A stretch of DNA of 22,320 nt, from NCBI GenBank assembly GCA_013115125.1, contig JABANN010000542.1, positions 1-22,320 on the forward strand, read 5' to 3'. Origin of the DNA: Perkinsus olseni. Lineage: Eukaryota; Perkinsozoa; Perkinsida. Shown in pieces: positions 1-9,102 of this stretch. The stretch's first letter is position 1, and the number at the start of each line of letters is the position of its first letter. A program made the translations under genes and the position numbers. The notes beneath the pieces were generated by a model. That model was not told the origin of the DNA, made no database searches, and saw only the letters and a program-made list of their open reading frames with translations.

Positions 1-235
1 CATCAGCCGAGACCGATGCTAGCTGCGGGCCAACGCTGAACGAGGCAACTCGCTCCTCGTCCACCTTAACCCAGTAGGCTTCTAGCGCCTTCAAGGCATT
101 GATCAGCTCTGGTGTCACCTCCCAATCATGGATATTAGCAGACGGGAGGCGTCCCGGGAAGTTCTCGAGGCTGCTCACGATTGCTTCGGCGAGTGGAAGG
201 AGAGCTAGAAGGGCGACGGACCAACTGACGAGCAT
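1..235 (-). CDS. Secreted protein, N-terminal part (runs off left edge)
   Basis: An open frame starts with ATG at 235 on the minus strand and runs off the window after 78 codons with no stop. The first 18 residues (MLVSWSVALLALLPLAEA) form a textbook signal peptide: a short n-region, a Leu/Ala-rich core and an A-E-A cleavage site. The mature part begins IVSSLENFPGRLPSANIHDW and continues with a helical, acidic stretch (ELINALKALEAYWVKVDEER). The minus-strand leader just before the ATG has pyrimidine runs and AG dinucleotides (for example TTTTTAAG) that could serve as leader-splice acceptors. I do not recognise the family. It enters the secretory pathway (inference from the signal peptide); nothing more can be said from 78 residues. 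Confidence 0.62.
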   Translation of the reverse strand, partial: MLVSWSVALLALLPLAEAIVSSLENFPGRLPSANIHDWEVTPELINALKALEAYWVKVDEERVASFSVGPQLASVSAD

Positions 236-1471
236 CTTTGAGGATTTGTGGAAACCTTAAAAAGGGGTAACTGAGGATATCCTCGCTGGCTGGCGATAAT
301 ACAACTCATAACTGAGTACAGCGCTATGGGATAACGTGAGCTATGGCGTGATGTGTAGCGTTGTCTAGCACGTATAGTTTTGCCCGCGAGTGCAAGATGC
401 GTGCGCTATATTGACGACTGCACGCTACTGTATGCGCAGGCCGCCACTTGGTTCAGTACTACTCAGCCGTCAGACTTTCATCAGTGTAATTACCTTCACT
501 GCTACTGCATATCATTACTTATAGAGCGCAGTAGCAATGATTCATCAGTCGTAGATAACCATCTGACTTCGTTGTACGCCTTACGCTCGCGTGCATTAGT
601 ATGCGTTCTACGCTAGAACATGCGCTAGGCTAGAACTAACGATAGACCAAAACAGTTTTGGCAAAACTTACGTAAGGCTGGAACTCACGACCACAGCTCC
701 GCTGAACTTACGGAGTTATCGAACGACCGTCGTGTAACTGCGCGTGGTAATGTGTATGTGAGCCTTATTTTACGCGGCTCAACGCGCATATTGCGCGTCA
801 AGGGTGCTCGAACCGAAACGCGTTTTACACGTGACATTGCGCGTACTACCCATCAAGACGCGTATCAGCTCCACGTGATCACGCGTAATGGCGCACTTCG
901 TATGCGGTCATAGCGAGGTGTATTTCGTGCGCTTCACTTTGTGTTTTGCAATGGAGTGAAACCGTTCTACGCGTAGAATTTCTACGCGTAGTCCAGTTGC
1001 ATCCCCACTGTACTGAGTTATAGTGCACTGCACTAAGTGCGGTAGTGATACTACCACTGTGGTACTACACTCGCGTGCATGAGTATGCGTCCTAGGCTAG
1101 AACGTACGCTGCGCTAGATTACGCTATGGAATCTCATCACCGAGCAACTCCCTCCGAGTCTGCTTCCACCACTCTTTGAGCTCCGTCTTGAATAGCCACA
1201 CTGTACTGCGTTAAAGTGCACACCGACTGAAAGAAGTTAATGGTTGTTAGCAAGCAGTGAAGGTGGTTGTAACTACAGTGCATGAACGCCGTACACGCAC
1301 ACGTGCTACTCTCAAAGCGAACAAACTCCTAGCGCCGTGAAAACGGAAGCGGGGCGGCCGGATTGACGTTTGACCAGTTTTTGGCGTTGATTCGAGCTTA
1401 CCCTCGAGCCTGTTCGTCACAGTATGCAAATCTCTTTCTGTTGATTGCTAATGGCCCGCTCACTTGCATGC
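236..1471. other. ACGCG-rich spacer with short palindromes, no convincing gene
   Basis: No frame here shows coding character or a recognisable domain. The stretch holds many CGCG/ACGCG words (about 770-990), the perfect palindromes 647-661, 967-991 and 1021-1035, and repeated words such as cgctagaac at 608-640. The words at 819-836 match 16 of 18 bases with 12097-12114 inside the terminal-inverted-repeat element, so part of this spacer may be a decayed relative of that element. Confidence 0.5.
967..991. repeat. Perfect palindrome, 12-nt arms, 1-nt centre
   Basis: ctacgcgtagaa, a single t at 979, then its exact reverse complement. The left arm itself contains the self-complementary word ctacgcgtag, so two nested palindromes occur here. 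Confidence 0.9.
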
Positions 1472-4400
1472 ATGAACCCTATCATCGTCCTCTTCGTCAC
1501 CCTCGTAGCACAACTTGCTGCACAAGCATCATCATCTCCACTCGATGCCATAAGTACGGCAACTCTATTGATTACTGTGGCCCGACAGTTCCATCAGATA
1601 CTTGCCCGACAGCGATTTCCTCGTGGCCCCTACTATACCATCAAAGGCCGAACTCCTATTTGGTTGCTCATCATCCTTCTAACGGCAGTGCCCTCCCTAC
1701 TGTGAGGCCCATGACTCTCGCTCGTATGGAACGACTCCTAAGTTTTCGTTCTGTCAGCTGACAACTTCGCATCTACGTAGCCTGTCAGTGATGAGTCTGC
1801 GTCAGAGTACTCAACCAGTGGTATTGGACGCTGTTTGAACTTCGCACTTGCGGGCTGATCGTCCTCGGCGAGAACTCTGTTTTTTGCAAACTCCCCCGGA
1901 ACTGAGCACAGAGGAAATCAGATTTACCAAAACTCAACCAAATCAACACTTTCATGAGTATATAAGCTTCTTCTCTGGCCACACGTTCAGCGATATAGTC
2001 GTTCAATGGTGGTCGCTGCGACCACCATCCGCCCCTTGCCATTCGCCCTTCCCCTGTAGTAAAGGGCCTGTACCGGAAGTATTTGTTTTCTTCTAGATTC
2101 TGTACATCGGGGTGCATTACACGTTCCACCTCGAGCTTTTGGTCATCTCATCATCACTACAACCTGCGATCATGACGAAGCCGATCGCGATGGAAGTCGA
2201 GTTCCACGCGATCGGCTATGAGGTGATGGTCATCGCGATGGCTACCTTGGCTGTACCACCTGTGCATTATCTCTTCGTTTGGGAATGTGGTAGTAGACCA
2301 CAACGTAAGTAGACTGAGCTATCTTAGCTCTAACGAGATAGAGCGGAAAGAGTGAGGAGTAGTCCACCAGCAGGTGACACTGTACTTGACGTAAAGTGGT
2401 ATGCTTTCGAGGAGTGAGTATTGTAGTTGATGACGCGACGCTAGTATGAATCGTACTAGCGTCGTTTCATCAACAAATCATACTGTATGATGAAAGTTAG
2501 TCAACACACAGTTCAATTGTGCTTGCCTAGCACTGCTAGGTAGACAGGCCACCTCTCAGTATTCATACAACGTGACGACGCTGGAGTCATCCGTCCGAGG
2601 GAGGGACATCAGTAATGATGACGATGCAGCCTTCAGTATGGAGGACGCTACTGAGATTTACGAAGAGTATGGTATGAATACACACGCAACCGTGACGGCC
2701 TACCCGCAAGGGGACCCTCGGATACCGGTGAACAGTTCTGCCATCGTGTGGAGAGGAAACTTTTATCTACCATACCACTACTACGAGGTAGGCCCCTGGT
2801 GGATGCTGGCCACCACGCGACATCGCAGGTCAACTTCATCCCTCTGCGGACTGGCGTTTATCATCTTAAAGTGATGTGCATCGAAGAGGACGGGCACTCT
2901 CAAAGGGCACTTGTTCTATCACCAAACACAACCACGCCTCTCGCGCTCACGACGGATGAGGAGGAGTTCCTCAGTAACTTAACTCACACTCTGACGCAGC
3001 ATCATGGATACGCCGACGAGGTACAGTAGCAGAGACATCCAGGCTGCGAGGGCTCGCTTCGCAACATCGTGCCATCTCTCCTCTAGACACGCTCGCCATC
3101 GGTGTATGGACAAGAATCTCTCACAGGGCGCTACGGTGTCGCCCTGTCGGATAGAACAGCTTTCGGCTTCTTAGGGACTTCTGAATTTGCTGATGTTCAA
3201 GACGATATCGACTGTCAACGCTACAGCTACCCTGTCAATGCCATCGGGAAAGAATTCCCTCCTTCTTCTCATCCCTTCGCACAGCGGTTCCTTTCGGGCT
3301 GGCCAAAACATCGTTTTCGAAATTGTAAGTATTGGTATAACTTCAGCGACCACCGTTGGTCGCAGTTACTGCGAGACGCCTTCTATAACGATCTCGACGC
3401 CAATACTGCTGTACCGCCTCTTCTAGCAAATCCCGATAACGACGAAGTCCTCGGCTCCGTCGTGATTATACGACTTTTCAATCAGTCTTCGCCAGAAGTG
3501 ACTCAGCCCTTCAGTGGCAGTTGCATTCATCGATCCCTACCGCGGGTACCAGCTCCATCATCAATAAGATCGAAACGAGATGAGCATCAGATACGGTGCT
3601 CGGTCGTTCCTGTTGGTTGGGCTAGTTCAAGTATGATGATGAGTCTGAAGGTTATGAGCGAGGAGATCGCTCGACTACATCACAAGTATCCAACACTGGA
3701 CGCTCACACAGTAAAGCTCCGCGGTCAACTTCAAAGCGGCGCATTTCTTTCACCAGCGTAACGAGCACGGTGGATACTCAACATGGGCCGAGCAGGGACC
3801 TTTTCCGATGCCAATACGCCCCGGCACCATTGAACCTTCAAGGTGGCTCGAGTGACGCTTTCGCTTCTTTTTCAACGGCGGTATCAGGTGCCGAGCTACC
3901 TGGCCTGTCGATGACGTGCCAGCGACAGTTACTGCTGGTGAGTACGAAAAGTTTGTTATTGTCGATTTATTTGACGCATACGGTAACCGGCATGAAGATA
4001 CCAGTGAGGTGAACAGTATAGCGGCCTACCTACAGCTCCAGGAGGGTTTCTCCTGCTCAATCCCCAATGATAAAATCTACCCCTCGACGTCCTCATTTAC
4101 CATCTACCTCGGTTGCACCACCGCCTCTTCGAGCGCACAACTCGAAGTCATCATCAATGGCCAGCCCATTGATGTCAGCAGCATCACCCCATTCCCGATC
4201 AACCCATCAACAGTGGACAGGCTGACGACTGGGTGCGCTCCTACTCCGGGCGGCTCGGCTTGGTCGTCGAACACCCAATACAATTGGACTTGCACGATGA
4301 AAGATTCCTACGGCAACCCGATTAGTCGCGACACCCTGGTCGGTCGAGCCATAGCGACGGTTATCGGTGCGAGTCTTCATATGAGAGCGATGCTGCACTC

Positions 4401-5428
4401 ACAGTTCTTACCATTACAATACAGTAACAGCAGCAACGCCACCAGCAGGTGACACTGTACTTGACGTAAAGTGGTATTATACCACTGGTATACTTTCGAT
4501 AGGTGCACGGAAGGCGTGGTTGAGTCCTCCGGCATCTCGACAACAGGGGTCCACTTAAACGGTGAGTTTCTCTTCACGCCCAAGTTCACCGAGATCGGCA
4601 ACTATTCCGTTGCGGTGTGGCTCCGCCAAAGGAGAGGTCTGCTTGCTCAGTAAAACTCGGCATGTGTTGTTCTCTCATCTTCATCTCCGGCCATCACTCT
4701 GAGTCATCAGGTACTTTCGCAACTCTGATTTCACCTCCTTAGTGCATCGTCGGTCACTCGTACGACACAGAACCTTCACACCGATACCATACACGACCGT
4801 AGCCTACAATGATGTCTACGGTACGCCGGGTGTGAGCCTCAGCGACGACGTGGAAGCGACAAAAGCTAGAAGTGTCAGAATGATAGGCTCTGTGGAGCTT
4901 CGGGTAGAGTCAACTTCACCCGTTGAGATGAGAGTGCAACTGGCCCACCCCGGTGGCTTCGGAGTGAGAGTAAAGGTCGGGCCACTTGGGAGTACACTCC
5001 TGATGAGGACGGGTCTCACTCCGTCTACTGGGAACTCTTCCCCCTGCGACAGTTCCCTGATAACTGTCATAAACTCGGATGAAGCTGGCGCTGACGATGA
5101 TGGCAGGTTCGAAGGTATCATCACTTATGACGATTTGAGTACGTTGCAGACTAACGCTGGTGACCAGCCGTCGGTGTCGGCGCCCGATCTGTCCGCATAC
5201 TCTGGCTACATGCTTGATATAGTGCTTGAGTACTGGACTGAGGCTTCTTCCGAGGTTGCTGATGATGACCGTCTGATGATACTGTGGTGCACAAGTACAT
5301 CAAACTGCACGGACTCGTCATCGTGGCAGGCGATCCCCTCACTATGCGCCTTCTACCCCACAAACGTTGCAGCATTTGCAGCGGCAGCGTCTCCGGTTGA
5401 CATCATTCCCTTGGTTACGATACTCTGA
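1472..5428 (+). CDS. Multi-exon secreted mosaic protein with filamin-type repeats and PA14-like domain
   Basis: The likely start is ATG 1472 (or 1451), followed by a signal peptide, NPIIVLFVTLVAQLAAQA. How this exon joins the rest (1555-1921) is not resolved. Exons that keep frame across GT-AG introns: 2560-2787, 2829-3020, about 3175-3233, 3285-3324, 3366-3545, 3591-3710, 3757-3842, 3888-4448 and 4503 to about 4636, then a last exon (start 4742 or 4771) ending in TGA at 5428. Introns between them are mostly 41-54 nt. Spliced text shows filamin/ABP280-type Ig repeats: GQNIVFEI joined to LLRDAFYND, HGGYSTWAEQGPFPMPIRPG, then EKFVIVDLFDAYGNRHED and CTMKDSYGNPI, and later GEFLFTPKFTEIGNYSVAV. 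The last exon resembles PA14: SVRMIGSVELRVEST, then FGVRVKVGPL and GYMLDIVLEYWTEASSE with LMILWC. A weaker PA14-like stretch lies at 2097-2304. Role inferred: an extracellular adhesion or carbohydrate-binding protein. Exon 3087-3174 and the 5' end are uncertain. Confidence 0.68.
2364..2402 (+). repeat. 39-bp direct repeat, copy 1
   Basis: This 39-nt stretch begins ccaccagcaggtgacactgt and is identical to 4439-4477. It sits in the long intron (2305-2559) of the mosaic gene and contains the exon-intron boundary sequence (cagcag|gtgaca) that acts as the 5' splice site at 4449. It therefore looks like a local duplication of an exon end plus donor into an upstream intron. Confidence 0.9.
2426..2474. 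repeat. Inverted repeat, 21-nt arms, 7-nt loop
   Basis: The arm gttgatgacgcgacgctagt(a) is followed by the loop tgaatcg and a right arm that is its reverse complement except at two positions. It lies inside the 255-nt intron 2305-2559. It could be a tiny miniature inverted-repeat element or a template-switch product. Confidence 0.8.
4439..4486 (+). repeat. 39-bp direct repeat, copy 2, extended into a palindrome
   Basis: Bases 4439-4477 repeat 2364-2402 exactly. Here the shared end AGTGGTAT is followed by T and then ATACCACT, giving a perfect one-centre palindrome at 4470-4486, then GGTAT again before both copies resume with CTTTCGA. The first copy lacks these 14 extra bases. The repeat spans the 5' splice site at 4449. 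Confidence 0.88.
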
Positions 5429-5676
5429 GGCTTCAACATACGATGATCATCATTGCTCAGATCGCAGTGGATTCTAGATTCTACTGAGTAGAGCTATAGA
5501 GCGGTGAAACCATGTATCACTTTGCGATTTGTTATCATGCACGAAGAAGTAGTCACGCTTCCCCGTACAAATCATTGTTTGACTTCCAAGTACCTGGAGG
5601 GATAGTGTTGCTACGTCATGAGCGACGCCGGCTTCCGCTGAGTTTTATTCCTAGTTTTCTTCCGAGTTGAGTTGGG
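5429..5676. other. Short intergenic region with possible leader-splice acceptor
   Basis: No gene was seen between the mosaic gene and the GGCT-like gene. The sequence ttttattcctag ends at 5654, a pyrimidine-rich AG placed 22 nt before the ATG at 5677. It would be a reasonable trans-splice acceptor if, as known for Perkinsus, mRNAs carry a spliced leader. Confidence 0.35.
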
Positions 5677-6881
5677 ATGGAGCTCAGCAGTCATCCAATC
5701 TTCGTTTACGGAACGCTCATGTCGGCGGAGGTCCGGTCGAGTCTAGCCACCGCCACGTCATCGTCTGTGGTGTTTCAGCTGCGTTCGGCGTTACTTGGTC
5801 GCGAAGTCCCTTGTTGCACAGCGGTACTCCCAGCCTCAGCGGGTTATCGGAGGTCAGTCCGTGATTTGAGCTCCGCGTGAAATAGTGGAAATCCACACAA
5901 ACTCCGTTCTTCCTGACATAGTGGCCGCACCCACGCAAAAGAGTCATTTTCTCGCGAGTTGCTTCAACTGAATCCCACGCTGTTAGAAATGGGTGTATCA
6001 CTACGCGAAAGATCATGAAGCTTCATCCTTATTATGCCGGGTTCTATATTACGATTATATGAATCAATGATTCATGAAAAATGATCTGATAATGGATGGT
6101 CGATCATATGATATGATCGACCATCCATTATCAGATTATTTTTGGGTCGTATAGTCTTCTCGCGTACTACACTTCTTCTCGCGATCAGATTAACTGTCAA
6201 CGAAGAAAGGTATCCGGCATTGATCAGAGACACGGATGGCGAAGGGCAGGCAATAGTCGGTCAGTTGCTGAGTACTCTCACTGCAGACGATTTGAAGCTT
6301 ATTGTCGAGTACGAAGGCGACGAGTAAGCCCCCACTTGAACGACTCTTCGGATGCTTCCGCAAGCTGTTGCCGGTAGTCTCTGTGACAATCTCATCGCTT
6401 TACCTTTTCTTATAAGCTCCTCCTCTTGTGTTACAGTCCTACTCTCCAGTACACGTTCAGATCTTCCTCATCCTCACGACTGGCTGAGACTTGGTTCCTC
6501 CGTTTTGCGAACAGGTACTTCGTTTCGACGCTTAAGGTGATGGGCAGTGAATCGATAGAAGTCGAAGCTGCAGTTTTTTTGTGGAAGGAGGATTTACGCT
6601 CTCGATTGGGCCACAAGGGTAAGTCGACCACAGAGAACGTCTGGAAAAGGTTTGCTAATTCGAGTTCCCCACTAGAGAGTAAGGGCGTGTTCAATAAACC
6701 GACCGCATTTCACGTGTGGAAAACAATTCTCGAATCTATCCACGGTTTCAAAATTGGTTTATTGATCGGGGGTTCAACCATGCATGAGTTTCGAGTGACC
6801 TCGCTGATTTGCTCCAAGATGGGCGGTGCTGTGGGCCTTCATTCACATTGTCTCTCTGACTCCCCTTGGACTGAACGCTAG
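5677..6881 (+). CDS. Gamma-glutamylcyclotransferase / AIG2-like protein, three or four exons
   Basis: Exon 1 (5677-5852) starts MELSSHP and carries IFVYGTLMSAEV, the VYGTL signature of the GGCT/GGACT/AIG2 fold, and ends ...ASAGYRR. Intron 5853-6188 (336 nt) contains a large palindrome. Exon 2 (6189-6323) continues in frame with LTVNEERYPALIRD, GQAIVGQLLSTL and LIVEYEGDE, matching the family's YPxL and yEGdeY blocks. Joining 6323 to 6515 gives YEGDE-YFVSTLKVMG, then EVEAAVFLWKEDLRSRL, the usual end of the fold. A second in-frame acceptor at 6436 would insert 26 residues. A GTAAGT donor at 6619 with an AG at 6675 may remove 57 nt more. If it is not used, the protein is 225 aa, longer than the usual 150-180. 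Family members are small cytosolic enzymes releasing 5-oxoproline from gamma-glutamyl compounds. The substrate here is unknown. The C-terminus is the least certain part. Confidence 0.8.
6059..6143. repeat. Two adjacent one-centre palindromes in an intron, the larger 67 nt
   Basis: 6059-6075 is atgaatca-a-tgattcat. One base later, 6077-6143 has 33-nt arms around a single g at 6110; the arms pair with only one mismatch. Both lie within intron 5853-6188 of the AIG2-like gene and would form a long hairpin in the pre-mRNA. Confidence 0.93.
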
Positions 6882-7036
6882 ACAGTGTCTGGTAGACACA
6901 GTTGACATAATACAACTATCACAGTTAGGCTAACTTAGTTAGCAGCAACAGAGAGAGATAACAATGAGAACACCGTTGGCTGCAAGCTGCAGCCCTCAGC
7001 TATAATCGATCAAGCCGCGCAAGATACGGCGAATGA
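6882..7036. other. Short intergenic region
   Basis: No gene was seen. It holds short local repeats (agttaggctaacttagtta) and a small complementary pair of pieces (gctgcaagctgcagc). Confidence 0.4.
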
Positions 7037-7506
7037 ATGGTCATGGCGACTGCAGCGAGGCATCGCTTGCAGCTGTCAACGATTGATGCGTTACGAGCCC
7101 TGTCTTTGACTCCCAGTCTCATCGGTGGGTGAATCAAGGTTATCGTATGGTCACTGCACCCTTACAAGCTCTTTTAAACCCTCAGGCATACCATGGGACT
7201 TCTCTGAATGGCTCACGATGGGTTTGGAAGAGGCCGTCGCCGAAGCACGTTCTGTTGGCTCCAAGCATGTAACTGACAAGGCGGTGAGTTCTATCTGCGT
7301 TGACTGGCGAGCTAGAGCGGAGTTCGATTCCTCAGGAGCAGCGTTCACGCTTGGCGGCCAGAGTTGATGATGAGATCGGAGAAGTTATCAATGCGGACTC
7401 AGGAAAGCCAGCTTGGGACGACGAGGACTACCTCCTGCTTTCCCGGATAGCCCTGGCACGCGAGAGAGATCCAGACTCTCGAGTCCGGAACTATACCAAA
7501 CTGTGA
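7037..7506 (+). CDS. Small hypothetical protein, three exons, 118 aa
   Basis: Exons 7037-7124, 7186-7283 and 7336-7506 join in frame across GT-AG introns of 61 and 52 nt (donors GTGGGT and GTGAGT; acceptors aaaccctcag and gattcctcag). The spliced protein starts MVMATAARHRLQLSTIDALR, which lacks acidic residues up to position 17 and is Arg-containing, so a mitochondrial presequence is possible. It continues PWDFSEWLTMGLEEAVAEAR, then across the second junction KHVTDKA-EQRSRLAARVDDE, and ends ...PDSRVRNYTKL. It appears mainly helical, with no membrane segment. I do not recognise a family. The consistent frame and clean splice sites support a real gene; the choice of start is less certain because an out-of-frame ATG lies at 7033. 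Confidence 0.58.
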
Positions 7507-8251
7507 AGGAAGCGATGTTTCCCAATACCGACTCTCATTAAAAGTCTTTCAAGTTCTCTCAAGAGGTGTCGAGTTCTTGTGACACACAAATCCCAGTGTT
7601 GGTGATGAAGATTCCCTCGCGAATCCAACGACGAATGAGATGTTGAAACCTCTGATCTGCGAGTTAAGCTCGCCGAGTTTGGGAGGGGAAGAAGTCGCTG
7701 GCCATAGGACGCAGCCCGAAACACGAGTATGTATAGCGGCGGCATAGAAACCACCAGCACGATGGTTGGTATAGTAGAGTTGGTAGGGCTCCCGTTTTTC
7801 ATGACGATGGCCGCAGGTTCAAGTCTACAGTAGACAATACAACCGGTCAAACCCCACACAATTCGCTTTGCATGACGAACTACACGAAGCCCGCGCAATG
7901 TAGAGTGGTGCAAATACGGAGACGAAGCAAGCGCTCGCCTGCGGCGCTAGTGCCGACGCTTACGTACCTGCAAGCTGCACCAGAGGATGGAGTTGATGAG
8001 CATTCTGATAATGTCGATATTATTGATCGTTTTCGACTCCCAACTGGTTGAGCGTGTATAGGAGTCGCGGGTTTTCTTTTGCCACCCTCAGCCACCTGGG
8101 GGTTTTGTTTGGTATTGGACTTACTCGTTCTGTGCATTGCTGTTGCCTCGTAGTCCAATAGCCACAGCTATCATCGACAGGGCGGGACGAGTCGAGTTAG
8201 ACGAGTTTAGGGTGGGTCGTGTGCATCGGAGCAGGATTTGCACTTCGCTGA
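7507..8251. other. Gene-poor stretch holding one copy of a 74-bp dispersed repeat
   Basis: A 140-codon minus-strand frame covers 7491-7913, but it shows no domain and is open partly because it contains the 74-bp repeat at 7692-7765. I treat the stretch as non-coding or decayed. Confidence 0.4.
7692..7765. repeat. 74-bp dispersed repeat, copy A
   Basis: It matches 19703-19776 at 71 of 74 bases in the same orientation. All three differences are A/G changes. Surrounding DNA is unrelated. On the minus strand both copies read open through SMPPLYxLVFRAASYGQRL, but two of the three changes alter the residue, so coding selection is not evident. Confidence 0.9.
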
Positions 8252-8488
8252 ACACGGCCTTGCCATTTTGCCGATTGTCTCGACGCTTTGGGCGTTGGAT
8301 ACTACGTTATCGCCGAGCTTCTGCGTAGCAGCATCACAGGTGGAAAGAAGCGACACTCAGTGAGATTCTGTCAAGCCGTTCGTCCTGGAGGCGACATCAC
8401 ACGCGAGAAGAAAACGCCGTCTGAGTGGATTCTGAAGGGTCATCTTATCCTTCCTTTGCCTGTGACCACCAAAAGGTTCAACCTTTAA
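8252..8488 (+). CDS. Possible C-terminal exon of unknown protein
   Basis: The frame is open from 8252 to TAA at 8488 and reads HFADCLDALGVGYYVIAELL, then SSITGGKKRHSVRFCQAVRP, ending ILPLPVTTKRFNL. Its composition looks coding, with a hydrophobic helix followed by a basic tail. However, no ATG opens it, and no AG acceptor lies between the upstream in-frame stop at 8249 and about 8290. The 5' connection is therefore unexplained, and the ORF may be fortuitous. Confidence 0.28.
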   Translation, partial: TRPCHFADCLDALGVGYYVIAELLRSSITGGKKRHSVRFCQAVRPGGDITREKKTPSEWILKGHLILPLPVTTKRFNL

Positions 8489-9102
8489 GGTTGCCGAGGG
8501 GTCATTCACGCATGACTGAGGAGTCGTTCGTTAGGTCGGAACCTTGCAATTTCAGTCTTGAAGAATACAATCCTCCTTAGGTTGGTCTCTTCAGGATTTT
8601 GCTGTACTCCTGTCTTCTCTATCGGGCCTCAATTAAGGAAAGGGTAGAATGCGTTGGAATGTTGCGCACTTGTATGTATGCGTGCTTAACCAGATCTACA
8701 CCTAATAAGCGCTCGCTGACCACTTAAGCTATGGCCCCTCACGGTTGTGTTAACTTAATCTGAGCACTAGAGTTGCCACTCGCTCACACCCGACACAAAC
8801 CCTACGACAGGCTCTTTGATAAACTCGTCTAAACTCCCACCGACCTAAACCCCCTACAGTAGAGGTACAGTAGAGCAGTAACTGCTCTTTGATCAAGTTG
8901 ACTAGTAAGACGGCCATTGCCCGGCCCGGGCAAAACACGCGTGCACCGCAGTATCACGCGAACACATGGAGTGCTGAAGGAGGCAGATTTGTGTCGGTCA
9001 CCGTTGGTCATCTACGTTCAGAATCGATCATTGTCAAGAATAATAGACTGAAGCACATTATGAAGACTTCACGGTGAAGTACTCAGTCATCGTGATGACC
9101 CC
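8489..9102. other. Intergenic region, no convincing gene
   Basis: Only short frames without domain character occur. A one-centre palindrome (agagcagt-a-actgctct) lies at 8872-8888. Confidence 0.4.

Noticed and set aside
1785-2129. 114-codon minus-strand frame
   Set aside because: It has no domain and overlaps the PA14-like exon region of the mosaic gene on the plus strand.
3102-3761. A single 219-codon exon through 3102-3761
   Set aside because: Reading straight through breaks the filamin motifs. Splicing at 3325-3365, 3546-3590 and 3711-3756 restores them in frame with consistent 41-46 nt introns.
7491-7913. 140-codon minus-strand frame
   Set aside because: Openness comes partly from the 74-bp repeat. 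The residues look random, and its end overlaps the last exon of the 7037-7506 gene.
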